Origin: Streptomyces cellulosae
Lineage (GTDB): Bacteria > Actinomycetota > Actinomycetes > Streptomycetales > Streptomycetaceae
NCBI GenBank assembly: GCA_014655195.1
Contig: BNBH01000009.1
Coordinates: 204,431 to 268,430 of the forward strand
Length of the DNA stretch: 64,000 bases
Reading direction: 5' to 3'
Part shown: piece by piece, positions 1-13,630 of the stretch
Layout of the letters: each line of letters opens with the position of its first letter
How positions within the stretch are numbered: position 1 is the stretch's first letter
Translations under genes and position numbers: made by a program
The notes under the pieces: model-generated
The model's input: only the letters and a program-made list of their open reading frames with translations
Told to the model about the DNA's origin: nothing
Database searches by the model: none

Positions 1-342
1 CTGCTCCCAGCCCTCGCGGGCCTTCTCCTCGTTGTCCATCTGCGCGTCGCGCTGCACCCAGGACCAGCCCTCGCCCATCTTGTGCCAGGCGACGGACCCG
101 CCCTCACCGGAGTCCCCGAGCACCCGCAGCGCCCGCTCCTCGCCGACCTTCCACTTCGCCGACTTGACGAACTGGAACACCCCGACCGGCCACCCCTGGT
201 TCCAGGCGCGCAACGCCAGCCCGAACGCGGCGGTCGACTTACCCTTGCCGACTCCCGTGTGCACCACCACGAGCGGCCGGTTCCTCCGCTGCCGCGTCGT
301 CAGACCGTCGTCCGGCACGACACTCGGCTGTCCCTTGGGCAC
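1..342 (-). CDS. cobO: Cob(I)yrinic acid a,c-diamide adenosyltransferase, N-terminal part
   Basis: Transfers the adenosyl group from ATP to reduced cobalt in corrinoids during adenosylcobalamin synthesis. Only the first 114 codons are present because the window ends. The reading begins MPKGQPSVVPDDGL and contains the P-loop TGVGKGKSTAAFG near residue 30, which is typical of CobO/BtuR enzymes, followed by the family's RAWNQGW and FVKSAKWKVGEE stretches. The start is GTG at 342; its G is also the last base of the upstream chelatase stop (TAGTG), so the two are translationally coupled. Last visible gene of the riboswitch-controlled B12 operon. Confidence 0.93.
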   Translation of the reverse strand, partial: MPKGQPSVVPDDGLTTRQRRNRPLVVVHTGVGKGKSTAAFGLALRAWNQGWPVGVFQFVKSAKWKVGEERALRVLGDSGEGGSVAWHKMGEGWSWVQRDAQMDNEEKAREGWEQ

Positions 343-2342
343 TACGCGGCCCTCCTCTGCACGTCCTTCACCAGACCGGCGATCGAGTCGGCCCGCAGCT
401 CGTCGAGCGTCACGGCGGTCCCGCCCAGCTCATCCGCGAGCTGCCCGGCGAGCCCGAGCCGCACCGGCCCCGACTCGCAGTCCACGACCACGGAGGCGAT
501 GCCCTCCGCCGCGAACAGCCGGGCCGCACGCGAGGCCAGTGCGACCGGCTCGGGCCCACCGGTCGCCCGTCCGTCCGTCACCACCACGACCAGCGCCCGG
601 CGCGCGGGATCCCGCAGCCGCTCCACCCGCAGCACGTCGTGCGCCTTGAGCAGCCCCGCCGCCAGCGGGGTGCGTCCGCCGGTCGGCAGCGACTCCAGCC
701 GGGCCGCCGCCGCGTCCACCGACGAGGTGGGCGGCAGCGCGACATCGGCCGCCGACCCCCGGAAGGTCACCAGACCCACCTTGTCCCGCCGCTGATAGGC
801 GTCCAGCAGCAGCGACAGCACGGCGCCCTTCACGGCGCTCATCCGCTGCCGCGCGGCCATCGACCCGGAGGCGTCCACGACGAACAGCACGAGGTTGCCC
901 TCGCGGCCCTCCCTGGTCGCCTGCCGCAGATCGTCCCGGCGCACGACGAGCCCCCGCCCCGAGCGCCCCCGTGCCCGCTGATGCGGAGCCGCCGCCTGGA
1001 CGGTCGCCGCCAGGTGCAGCTTGGTGAGCGCGCCCTGGGGCCGGCGCGCGCCGGTCGTCCGCCCGTGCTCGGTCCGCGCCCGCGACCGCCGCCCGGCGGC
1101 CCCCTCACCGATGCCGGGGACGCTCAGCGCCTTGGTACGGAAGGGCTCCGCCGCCCGCACGGGGGACTGCTCCCCGGCCCCACCGGGCGCGGGCTCACCC
1201 TCACCCTCCTCGGGCCGGGCGCCGGCGTCGGCGCCGTCACCCGCGGGACCCTCGTCCGGCTCCGGCCGCCCACCGCCCCCACCGGGGCCGCCGCCGTCCC
1301 CGTCCGGGCCGGGGTCGTCGTCCCCGGAGGAGTCGGAGAACTCCTCCAGCGTCTGATCGAGCTTGTCCTCGTCCAGCCCCGGCGCGTCGAAGGGATTGCG
1401 CCGCCGCCGGTGGGGGAGGGCCAGCAGCGCCGCCTGCCGCACATCCTCGGCGAGTACGTCCGTCCGCCCCGCCCAGGCCGCCAGAGCGGTCGCCGTACGC
1501 GCCATCACGATGTCGGCCCGCATCCCGTCGACCTCGAATGCACTGCACACCGTGGCGATCTGCCGCAGCGCAGAGTCACCGAGGCGCACCCGCGGCAACA
1601 ACGTGCGTGCGGCGACGATCCGTTGCCGTACGGCGGTCTCCTCGTCGCCCCAAGAGGCGGCGAAGGCGGCCGGATCGTCGTCGTACGCCAGACGCCGTCG
1701 GACGACCTCCACCCGCTGGTCGGGCTCGCGGGAGGCGGCCACCTCGACGGTCAGCCCGAACCGGTCCAGCAACTGGGGCCGCAGTTCGCCTTCCTCGGGG
1801 TTCATGGTCCCGACGAGCAGAAAGCGGGCGGCATGCCGTACGGAGACACCCTCGCGCTCGATGTACGAGGCGCCCATGGCGGCAGCGTCGAGCAACAGGT
1901 CGACCAAGTGGTCGTGCAGCAAGTTGACTTCGTCGACGTAGAGGATTCCCCGGTGTGCGGCGGCCAGCAGTCCCGGCTCGAACGCCTTCACGCCCTCGGC
2001 CAGCGCCCGTTCGATGTCGAGTGCGCCGACCAGCCGGTCCTCGGAGGCGCCTACGGGGAGTTCGACCATGCGGGCGGGCCGCGACATGGCAACACCCGGC
2101 TCGTGCGGCGCGTCGGGACAGGTCGGGTCAGGGGCAATCGGGTCGCAGGAGAAACGGCACCCGGGTACGACACCAATCTCTGGGAGCAGCGTGGCCAGAG
2201 CGCGTACGGCGGTGCTTTTCGCGGTCCCCTTCTCGCCACGCACAAGGACGCCACCGACGGCTGGACTCACAGCGTTGAGAAGCAGCGCCAGACGCAGGTC
2301 GTCCTGGCCGACGACGGCTGTGAACGGATAGGGGGTGCTCAC
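342..2342 (-). CDS. Magnesium-chelatase-like ChlI/ChlD fusion, probable cobaltochelatase partner
   Basis: A 666-residue AAA+ plus VWA protein. The N-terminal AAA+ ATPase has Walker A GEKGTAKST (residues 36-44) and the ChlI-type GILYVDEVNLL motif. A long acidic, Gly/Pro/Asp-rich linker (about 335-385) leads to a C-terminal VWA domain with the metal-binding VDASGSM signature near residue 487. It is therefore ChlI and ChlD in one chain. Lying directly after cobN, it most likely supplies ATPase power for cobalt insertion into hydrogenobyrinate diamide, the job of CobS/CobT elsewhere (inference). Start GTG at 2342, with GAAGGAG about 9 nt upstream. The frame stays open upstream, but that extension reads through the CRISPR-like repeats and is rejected. 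Confidence 0.88.
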   Translation of the reverse strand: MSTPYPFTAVVGQDDLRLALLLNAVSPAVGGVLVRGEKGTAKSTAVRALATLLPEIGVVPGCRFSCDPIAPDPTCPDAPHEPGVAMSRPARMVELPVGASEDRLVGALDIERALAEGVKAFEPGLLAAAHRGILYVDEVNLLHDHLVDLLLDAAAMGASYIEREGVSVRHAARFLLVGTMNPEEGELRPQLLDRFGLTVEVAASREPDQRVEVVRRRLAYDDDPAAFAASWGDEETAVRQRIVAARTLLPRVRLGDSALRQIATVCSAFEVDGMRADIVMARTATALAAWAGRTDVLAEDVRQAALLALPHRRRRNPFDAPGLDEDKLDQTLEEFSDSSGDDDPGPDGDGGGPGGGGGRPEPDEGPAGDGADAGARPEEGEGEPAPGGAGEQSPVRAAEPFRTKALSVPGIGEGAAGRRSRARTEHGRTTGARRPQGALTKLHLAATVQAAAPHQRARGRSGRGLVVRRDDLRQATREGREGNLVLFVVDASGSMAARQRMSAVKGAVLSLLLDAYQRRDKVGLVTFRGSAADVALPPTSSVDAAAARLESLPTGGRTPLAAGLLKAHDVLRVERLRDPARRALVVVVTDGRATGGPEPVALASRAARLFAAEGIASVVVDCESGPVRLGLAGQLADELGGTAVTLDELRADSIAGLVKDVQRRAA

Positions 2343-2416
2343 GCGGTGATCACTCCTTCGAGTGGTTGGTGCGATGACTGCGCGACGGGTGCAAGGTTGG
2401 ATGCCAGGCTGAGGTT

Positions 2417-2506
2417 TTGCTCCTCGCACGCGCGGGGGTGGTCCTGCGGCACAGGTCGCTGCGATCTGACGCAGAGCGTGCTCCCCGCACCTGCGGGGAA
2501 TTCCCG
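2417..2506. CRISPR. Degenerate two-repeat, one-spacer type I-E-like CRISPR remnant
   Basis: Two 29-nt units at 2417-2445 and 2478-2506 start exactly 61 bp apart, the usual type I-E repeat-spacer period, with 32 nt between them. They match at 19 of 29 positions. The shared core is GCTCC(T/C)CGCAC followed by GCGGGG, so each unit is semi-palindromic. The first unit ends GGGGGTGGTCC, close to actinobacterial type I-E repeats as I remember them. No third unit is seen 61 bp to either side, and no cas gene is in the window. It lies in the gap between cobN and the chelatase gene. Chance GC-rich hairpins are the alternative. Confidence 0.45.
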
Positions 2507-2511
2507 GGAGA

Positions 2512-6173
<3,662 letters not shown>

Positions 6174-6177
<4 letters not shown>

Positions 6178-7685
6178 GCGGGCGCTCCCGGTGGAATGAA
6201 GGGCAGTCCTCGTGGCGCGCCGGACTCGATGAGCCGCCACAGCGCGTCCGTGTCCGCGTGCTGTTCGATCAGGTCGCCGAGCCGGTCGAGCTGCTCCTCG
6301 CGCAGCGCGGCGAAGGAGGTGTCGGGGGCCGGCACGAAACGGCGTCCCGCGCGCTCGGCGACCGCGCGCAGGAACGCCCGCCGGAACCCGTCCGACTCCA
6401 GCGCCCCGTGCCAGTGCGTGCCCCACGTGCCGCCGACCCGGCAGCCGTCCAGGAAGGCGTCTCCGCCGTTGACGTCGGCGATCCCGTGGTGGATCTCGTA
6501 GCCCTCGACGCGCTCGCCGAGGGCCTCGCCGACGGGGCGGGCCAGGGTCTTCTCGCGGGCGAACCGCACCCGGACGGGCAGCACGCCGAGCCCGTCCACA
6601 TGCCCCGCGCGGCTCTCCACGTCGTCCTCGATGTGCTCGCCGAGCAGCTGGAAGCCGCCGCAGATGCCCAGCACCGGCCGGCCCTCGGCGGCCCGCCGCA
6701 CCAGCGCGTCCGCGAGACCCCGCTCGCGCAGCCAGCGCAGCGCCTTCACGGTGCCGCGGGTGCCGGGCACCACCACCAGGTCGGCATCGGCGAGTTCGTC
6801 CGGCCGGTCCACGAACCGCACCACGACGCCCGGTTCGGCGGCCAGCGCGTCGACGTCGGTGAAGTTGGACATCAGCGGCACCGCGCACACCGCGACCCGC
6901 AGCACCTCCTCGCCGGCCGGCGCGGCCACCTCGGACTCCCGCACGGCGCCGCGCAGGGAGACGCGCAGCCCGTCCTCCTCGTCGATGCCGAGCCCGTGCC
7001 GGAACGGCAGCACGCCGTAGGTGCGCCGCCCGGTGAGGCCGTGCAGCATCTCCAGGCCCGGCTCCAGCAGGGAGACGTCCCCGCGGAACTTGTTCACCAG
7101 GAACCCGGCGACCAGCTGCTGGTCCTCGGGGGAGAGCAGGGCGACCGTGCCGAAGAAGGAGGCGAAGACGCCGCCCCGGTCGATGTCCCCGACGACCAGC
7201 ACGGGCAGCCGGGCGCCCCGCGCGATCCCCATGTTCACGATGTCGGTGCGGCGCAGGTTGATCTCGGCGGGGCTTCCGGCGCCCTCGCAGATCACCGCGT
7301 CGTACTCGGCGCGCAGCTGCTCCAGGCAGTCCAGGACCGTGCCGAGAAGCTTCTCCTGGCGGCCGCCGTGGTAGCCGCGGGCGCTCATCTCGCCGACCGG
7401 GCGGCCCATCAGCACCACCTGGCTGGACCGGTCGCCGCCCGGCTTCAGCAGCACCGGGTTCATCAGCGCCGTCGGCTCCACCCGGCACGCCTGCGCCTGC
7501 ATGGCCTGCGCGCGGCCGATCTCGGCGCCCTCGCGGGTGACGAACGAGTTCAGCGACATGTTCTGCGCCTTGAACGGCGCGACCCTCACCCCCTGGCGCA
7601 CCAGCCACCGGCAGATTCCGGCGGTGACCACGCTCTTGCCTGCGTCCGAGGTGGTCCCGGCGACCAGCAGTCCGCGACCGCTCAC
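6174..7685 (-). CDS. cobQ: Adenosylcobyric acid synthase (glutamine-hydrolysing)
   Basis: Amidates the b, d, e and g side chains of adenosylcobyrinic acid a,c-diamide using glutamine and ATP. The 503-residue chain has the N-terminal P-loop GTTSDAGKS (residues 10-18), the [13 protein letters not shown] stretch typical of CobQ/CbiP, and a C-terminal class I-like amidotransferase domain with [12 protein letters not shown] (Cys near 341) and EIHHG (His near 398). The start is GTG at 7685, overlapping the cobD stop as GTGA. Its own stop overlaps the cobN start as ATGA, so the three genes are tightly coupled. Confidence 0.97.
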
Positions 7686-8623
7686 TGGGCACGTCCCTTC
7701 AGCACGCGCCGCGCGGCCACCCCGGCCGCGAGCGCCAGCCAGCCGACGCGCCGCGACAGGCGCACCGCCCGGTCGATGTCGGTGACGGCGACGGGGCGTC
7801 CGCCGCCGTTGAGGACGGGCCGGTGCTCGACCCGCCCGCCGTAGGAGAGGGTTCCGCCGAGCCGCACGCCGAGCGCGCCCGCGAAGGACGCCTCCACGGG
7901 ACCGGCGTTGGGGCTGGGGTGCTTCGCCGCGTCCGCGCGCCAGGCCCGTACCGCCCCGCGCCGGTCGGGACCGGTGAGCGCGGCGAGGACGGCCGTCAGG
8001 CGCGCGCCCGGCCAGCCGGCGACGTCGTCGAGCCGGGCGGACGCCCAGCCGTAGCGGAGGTACCGGGGCGACCTGTGACCCACCATCGCGTCCAGGGTGT
8101 TGACGGCCCGGAAGCCCACCAGGCCCGGCACCCCGGCGACCGCGCCCCACACCAGGGCGCCCACCACGGCGTCGGAGGTGTTCTCGGCGACGGACTCCAC
8201 CACGGCGCGGGCGATTCCGTCGGCGTCCAGCGCCTGCGGGTCACGGCCGCACAGGTGCGGCAGCCGCGCGCGGGCGGCCTCGACGTCCCCGTCCTGGAGC
8301 GCCCGCCCGACGGCGCGCGCCTCCCGGGCCAGCGAGGTCCCGCCGACGACGGCCCAGGTGGCGACGCCGGTCAGGGCGACGGAGGCGGCGGGGGAACGGC
8401 GTACGGCGCGGGCGGCCAGGCCGGCGAGCGTGACGGCGCCGCCGACGCACACGGCGGTGTGCACGGCCCCGCGGCCACGGTCGTCCCGCCACAGCACCCG
8501 CTCCACGGCAGCCGCGGCCCGCCCGAAAGCGGCGACCGGGTGACCGCGGCGGGGATCGCCGAGCAGCAGGTCGCCGAGGAGGCCGGCGGCGGCGCCGTAC
8601 GCGAACACGCGATCGGCACCCAT
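7682..8623 (-). CDS. cobD: Adenosylcobinamide-phosphate synthase (CobD/CbiB)
   Basis: Integral membrane enzyme that attaches the aminopropanol arm to adenosylcobyric acid. 313 residues with the family opening [20 protein letters not shown], then hydrophobic segments, and the conserved [20 protein letters not shown] and [13 protein letters not shown] stretches. The ATG at 8623 gives the normal N-terminus, but I see no good Shine-Dalgarno in front of it. It starts 4 nt after the stop of a 26-codon ORF that does have one, so reinitiation or coupling is likely. First main gene of the B12 operon, directly under the cobalamin riboswitch. Confidence 0.95.
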   Translation of the reverse strand: MGADRVFAYGAAAGLLGDLLLGDPRRGHPVAAFGRAAAAVERVLWRDDRGRGAVHTAVCVGGAVTLAGLAARAVRRSPAASVALTGVATWAVVGGTSLAREARAVGRALQDGDVEAARARLPHLCGRDPQALDADGIARAVVESVAENTSDAVVGALVWGAVAGVPGLVGFRAVNTLDAMVGHRSPRYLRYGWASARLDDVAGWPGARLTAVLAALTGPDRRGAVRAWRADAAKHPSPNAGPVEASFAGALGVRLGGTLSYGGRVEHRPVLNGGGRPVAVTDIDRAVRLSRRVGWLALAAGVAARRVLKGRAQ

Positions 8624-8627
8624 GGGT

Positions 8628-8708
8628 TCAGCCGGTGACGGATCCGGAGGGTACGGCCCCGAAGGGGGGTGGGGTGTCGCTGGTCGACCTCGGCAGGCTG
8701 CCGCGCAT
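8628..8708 (-). CDS. 26-codon ORF between B12 riboswitch and cobD, possible leader peptide
   Basis: Reads MRGSLPRSTSDTPPPFGAVP and then SGSVTG before TGA. A purine-rich GTGAGGA lies about 8 nt upstream of its ATG at 8708, right at the 3' edge of the riboswitch. Its TGA ends 4 nt before the cobD ATG, which has no clear ribosome site of its own. The peptide contains a PPP run, a motif known to slow ribosomes that depend on EF-P. The arrangement suggests that the riboswitch may act on this ORF and that cobD is translated by coupling. No homolog is recalled; it may be incidental. Confidence 0.45.
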   Translation of the reverse strand: MRGSLPRSTSDTPPPFGAVPSGSVTG

Positions 8709-8912
8709 GGCGATATGTCCTCACTCAGGGTGTCCGCGCCCTGGTTCGACGAGACCGGCGGCGAGAGTTCCTGGCTCCCGGGGTTCGCACCCCGGTGACA
8801 GTGGCGGGACCGCGCCGGATTCGCACCGGCTTCCTCTCCTGCCGCCGTATTGGCGGAGGCAGTCCACCATGCCCCTGTAAGGGCCGTCAACTTGCCTTTG
8901 ACCTGCGGGGCT
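8709..8912 (-). promoter_or_regulatory. Cobalamin (AdoCbl) riboswitch
   Basis: On the minus strand the leader contains the hallmark block GAAGCCGGTGCGAATCCGGC (8815-8834) followed by the B12 box GCCACTG (8799-8805). Upstream are the conserved CAAGTTGACGGCCCTTACAG region and the GGGGCATGGTGGACTGCC stretch. A further arm GGGGTGCGAACCCC lies at 8781-8794. These features define a class I cobalamin riboswitch. It sits upstream of the cobD-cobQ-cobN-chelatase-cobO operon and should switch it off when adenosylcobalamin is plentiful. Exact ends are approximate; the aptamer core is about 8725-8890. Confidence 0.95.
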
Positions 8913-9010
8913 GAAGTGTGCCGAGGCCCACAGAGGGGCTCACGTGGGTGAACGCCGTGAGCGGCCCGTGGACGCGCGCGCACGTCCGGCACGGGCGGGG
9001 ACACGGCGAC

Positions 9011-9044
9011 GGGCGGGACGGGAGCCGCTGCTCCCGTCCCGCCC
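9011..9044 (-). terminator. Strong hairpin after the phosphate-transport operon
   Basis: A perfect 15-bp stem (9011-9025 with 9030-9044) and a 4-nt loop, 22 bp past the stop at 9067. There is no clear U-tail, as is common in Streptomyces. Confidence 0.75.
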
Positions 9045-9066
9045 GCTCACGCGTGCGGCCCGTCGG

Positions 9067-9288
9067 TCAGGCCATGATCAGGTAGATGCCGTAGCCCACG
9101 GCCGCCGCGCAGGTGGCGAAGCAGGCGTAGGCGCCGGTGACCGCGAGGGCCGCGGACCGGCCCTCGGCGGACGCCCGCTCGCGGCGGGACAGACCCGAGA
9201 TGCCGAGGGTGAACAGGGCCACCAGGGCCACGGTGACCACGAGGCTGACGCCGAACACGGAGCCGAGGGCCGCCCAGTCGATCTTCAT
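9067..9288 (-). CDS. Small two-helix membrane protein linked to PitH
   Basis: A 73-residue protein with two predicted membrane helices (about residues 8-31 and 48-71) separated by a basic, polar loop (SRRERASAEGR). It starts with ATG at 9288, with GGAAG about 6 nt upstream, only 28 bp after the phosphate transporter stop, so it is almost surely cotranscribed with it. I do not know a function. A small accessory subunit or regulator of the transporter is a reasonable guess from context alone. Confidence 0.8.
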   Translation of the reverse strand: MKIDWAALGSVFGVSLVVTVALVALFTLGISGLSRRERASAEGRSAALAVTGAYACFATCAAAVGYGIYLIMA

Positions 9289-9316
9289 GCTGCTACTTCC
9301 TTCGTGCCGGACGCGG

Positions 9317-10576
<1,260 letters not shown>

Positions 10577-10612
10577 TTACCCAGGCAATCGTTCGAGGTC
10601 ATTGGCTGGTCG

Positions 10613-10645
10613 AACGTAGGTAACCAGGGTGAACGGAAGATGAAC
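10613..10645 (-). promoter_or_regulatory. PHO box (PhoP direct repeats) upstream of pitH2
   Basis: Minus strand, two abutting 11-nt units: GTTCATCTTCC (10635-10645) and GTTCACCCTGG (10624-10634), followed by a weak third, TTACCTACGTT (10613-10623). Streptomyces PhoP binds direct repeats resembling GTTCACC. They lie 37-69 bp before the pitH2 start. Confidence 0.75.
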
Positions 10646-10731
10646 TGGAACGGGCATCGGGGTGACCGTAAGAGGGGGTGTGCGCTCCGCCGTCCGGCCC
10701 AGGCGGCCTGGGCTCCTGGCAGGATCTCCAC

Positions 10732-11463
10732 ATGGCCGAACAGTACGGGACAGGACAGGAAGCGGAGGGCGCTCTGCGTGGCGTCCCGGGCACGCGCGGT
10801 GAGGGCTCTCCGGGGCCCGGCGAAGGGGTGGCGGAGGCCTGGTCGGAGCTGGTCGGGACGGCCCGCAGGACCGTCGCCGACGGCCTCGTCGTCGGCACCT
10901 CGGGCAACGTCTCCGTACGGGTCGGGAACACCGTCCTCGTGACCCCCACGGGCGTCCCCTACGACCGGCTCACCCCGGACGACGTGACGGGCGTGGACCT
11001 CACGGGCCGGCAGGTGCTCGGCACGCTGGTCCCGACCAGCGAACTGCCCCTCCACCTGGCCGTCTACCGCGCCACCGACGCGCGCGCCGTCGTCCACACG
11101 CACGCCGTGCACGCCACCGCCGTCTCCACGCTCGTCGACGAACTTCCGGCGATCCACTACATGACCGCGGCCCTCGGCGGCCCCGTCCGCGTGGCCCGCT
11201 ACGCCACCTACGGCACCCCGGAGCTGGCCGAGAACACCCTCCACGCCCTCGAAGACCGCACCGGCTGCCTGATGCGCAACCACGGCACCCTCACGTACGG
11301 CGCCGGCCTCGCCCAGGCGTACGACCGCACGGCCCAGCTGGAGTGGATGTGCCGCGTCTGGCTCACGGCCTCCTCGGTCCCGGGCCTGACCCCGGCCCTG
11401 CTCAGCCCGGAACAGCTCGCGGAGGCGGGGGAGCGGTTGCGGGGGTACGGGCAGCGGGGGTGA
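10732..11463 (+). CDS. Class II aldolase/adducin-family protein, L-fuculose-phosphate aldolase-like
   Basis: A 243-residue zinc-dependent aldolase-type protein. Visible features are the phosphate-binding GTSGNVSVR, the catalytic Glu in PTSELPLH, the metal ligands in VHTHAVHA and a third His in RNHGTL. The substrate cannot be read from sequence; fuculose-1-phosphate or a related sugar or sulfur-salvage phosphate is possible. The start chosen is ATG at 10732 (MAEQYG). The first ~30 residues are poorly conserved-looking, so a later start near VAEAWSELV cannot be excluded. It is divergent from pitH2, with 155 bp between the starts. Confidence 0.85.
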   Translation: MAEQYGTGQEAEGALRGVPGTRGEGSPGPGEGVAEAWSELVGTARRTVADGLVVGTSGNVSVRVGNTVLVTPTGVPYDRLTPDDVTGVDLTGRQVLGTLVPTSELPLHLAVYRATDARAVVHTHAVHATAVSTLVDELPAIHYMTAALGGPVRVARYATYGTPELAENTLHALEDRTGCLMRNHGTLTYGAGLAQAYDRTAQLEWMCRVWLTASSVPGLTPALLSPEQLAEAGERLRGYGQRG

Positions 11464-12309
11464 GGGGGTGTCGGCCTGGCGGCCGGTAGGGGAACGCCCT
11501 GGGGCCCGGGGTGTCCGGGCGGGGCTGGCCGCCGGCCGGGGAGTGGGGTGGGCGGGGTCGCGCTGCGGGTGGCGGTGCTGGTGGTGTGGCGGGTGCGGGA
11601 CACCGCCCGGGCGACCCTGCCAGGCCGCTCGGCCCGTCGGGAGAGAGCCGCACCGACCGGTGGAGCGTCGTAGGGCGTCTGTACTCGGGCGGCTCCGCGT
11701 GCCGCCTCGGACGCCCGCTTTCCCGTCCGGCCGGCGGCCTGGCGTCTCGGACAGCGAGGGGGCTCCGTCGACCGAGGGCCGTCCGCCCACGGGTGTCATG
11801 TCCGTCTCGGGAACGCCACCGGGGCCCGGGTGATGTACTCGGCCGACCGCTCACCCGGCCGACCGCTCACTCGGCCGACCGCTCACGCGGGTGAGCGCTC
11901 ACGTGGCCGGAGGCCGACCGCACCCGGGGACCCCGGCCCCGGGCCGTCTCTCCGTCGGCCGAGGGCCGTCCGCCCACGGGTGTCATGTCCGCCTCGGGAA
12001 CGCCACCGGGGCCCGGGTGATGCACTCGGCCGACCGCTCACCCGGCCGACCGCTCACGCGGGTGAGCGCTCACGTGGCCGGAGGCCGACCGCACCCGGGG
12101 ACCCCGGCCCCGGGCCGTCTCTCCGTCGGCCGAGGGCCGTCCCGCGGGTGTCATGTCCGCCTCGCCGGGAACCCCACCGTCGGACCGGGTGACGCACCCC
12201 GGCCCCGACCGCTGACGTGGCCGGAGGCCGACCGCACCCGGGCGGACCCGGGCCTCGCGCCCACTGGCCGGGTCCGCGTCCGGAGTCGACACTGGGAGGC
12301 GTGCGCACT
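11464..12309. repeat. Intergenic tandem repeats: three ~170-190 bp units with nested 16-bp units
   Basis: No convincing gene here. Large units start at the same CCGAGGGCCG word at 11772, 11959 and 12130, so the periods are 187 and 171 bp. The 16-bp length difference is one extra copy of an internal GGCCGACCGCTCAC(C/T)C element: three copies in unit 1 (about 11843-11890) and two in unit 2. The third unit is truncated and diverged. Several frames stay open through the tract only because the GC content is extreme and the repeat length happens to suit one frame; codon usage does not look like a gene. Confidence 0.85.
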
Positions 12310-13428
12310 GTGACTGCGACGGCAGCAGCCGTCACCGCCGTGATAGGGGCCGGCGCCGCCGCGGTGGCCGCCGGCCGGTTCGCCAGCGACGCCGCCCTGA
12401 GGGTTCCCTCGGGCCGGCCCCTGCCCACCGAGCCCGGGCTCACCGTCCACGCCACCGCCGCGGGCCAGGTCACCCTCACGCGTGACCTCGCCGCCCTGCG
12501 GCCCGGCCGCTACGGACTCGTCGGCGAGCGCTTCCACGCGGTCGTGGGACCCGTCCTGGCCGGTACGGCCCACTCCGCCGACACCGTCGTACGCCGCCTC
12601 GAACGCGTCACCTACGGGACGCCCGGACCCGGCGACCGGGCCCGTTTCGCCCCGAACGTCCACGTCGGCGACCCGGCCACCGCGCTCGGCGTCGACCACA
12701 CCGTCCTGGACGTGCCGGGCGAACTCGGGCCGCTGCCCGTGTGGTTCGTGCCCGGAGCCCGGGACACCTGGGTGATCGCCGTGCACGGCCTCGGCACCAC
12801 CCGCGAACACGTCCTCAACGTGCTCGACGCCCTGCACCGCAACCAGTTCCCGGTGCTCGTCCCCGCCTACCGGGGCGACCCGGAGGCGCCCCGCTCCCCG
12901 GACGGGCTCAACCACCTCGGCGAGACCGAGTGGCGCGACCTCGACGCCGTACTGCGGCACGCGGTCGACTCCGGCGCCCGCAAGGTGGTGCTGTACGGCT
13001 TCTCCACCGGCGCGACCATGGCGCTGCGCGCCGCCGCCCGCTCCGAACTGCGCGAACACGTCGCCGGGCTGCTCCTGGACTCCCCGGTGCTCGACTGGGA
13101 GTCCACCCTGCGCGCCCTCGCCGGCGCCCGCCGCACCCCCGGCGTGCTCCTGCCGCTCGCCGTCCGCGCCGCCCAGGGCCGCACCGGCCTCTACGGCGAC
13201 CACCGGCCCGGCGCGGTGCGCCTGGACGGCATCGCGGTCCCCACGCAGATCTTCCACGGCCCCGACGACACGGTGGCCCCCTGGCGGTTCTCCCGCCGCC
13301 TCGCCGCCGCCCACCCCAACACCGTCACCCTGCAGACCGTCAGGGGCGCCCCGCACGCCGCGATGTGGAACGCCGACCCCGCCACGTACGAGGAGTCGCT
13401 GCGGAGGTTCCTCGTCCCGCTGATGTGA
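12310..13428 (+). CDS. Alpha/beta hydrolase with N-terminal membrane anchor
   Basis: A 372-residue alpha/beta-hydrolase-fold protein. An N-terminal Ala-rich hydrophobic stretch (about residues 4-24) looks like a signal anchor. The hydrolase core has VIAVHGLGTTREH (oxyanion region), the nucleophile elbow YGFSTGATMAL (G-x-S-x-G), an acid in HGPDDTVAP and a final His in GAPHAAMWN. The GTG at 12310 has GGGAGG about 10 nt upstream; an in-frame GTG at 12301 is too close to that site. The substrate is unknown; esterase or peptidase-like activity is possible. It follows the repeat tract. Confidence 0.85.
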   Translation: MTATAAAVTAVIGAGAAAVAAGRFASDAALRVPSGRPLPTEPGLTVHATAAGQVTLTRDLAALRPGRYGLVGERFHAVVGPVLAGTAHSADTVVRRLERVTYGTPGPGDRARFAPNVHVGDPATALGVDHTVLDVPGELGPLPVWFVPGARDTWVIAVHGLGTTREHVLNVLDALHRNQFPVLVPAYRGDPEAPRSPDGLNHLGETEWRDLDAVLRHAVDSGARKVVLYGFSTGATMALRAAARSELREHVAGLLLDSPVLDWESTLRALAGARRTPGVLLPLAVRAAQGRTGLYGDHRPGAVRLDGIAVPTQIFHGPDDTVAPWRFSRRLAAAHPNTVTLQTVRGAPHAAMWNADPATYEESLRRFLVPLM

Positions 13429-13630
13429 GCCGGCGCGGCGCGTGGACGCCATTGCGGCGGGCCCTCCCGAGGGGTGCCGCGGCGGGCGGTGCGACGGATT
13501 CCGTTTACGGCCGGGCCATTGGCTTGATCAGGTCCCTCCGGCACCGTCCGGGCCGGTACGACGACGGTCGCCGAGGCGCCCCGCGGCATTCCGTTTGGGT
13601 TTTCGGACCGTCAACCGGAAGACTGCACCC

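Noticed and set aside
6178..7692. A 1726-residue reading of CobN with a ~500-residue N-terminal extension
   Set aside because: The extension overlaps cobQ out of frame and has no domain; the ATG at 6177 overlaps the cobQ stop and gives the normal CobN start.
11830..12313. Possible repeat protein encoded by the tandem repeat tract
   Set aside because: No ribosome site, no consistent codon bias, and a length change of 16 bp between units shifts the frame.
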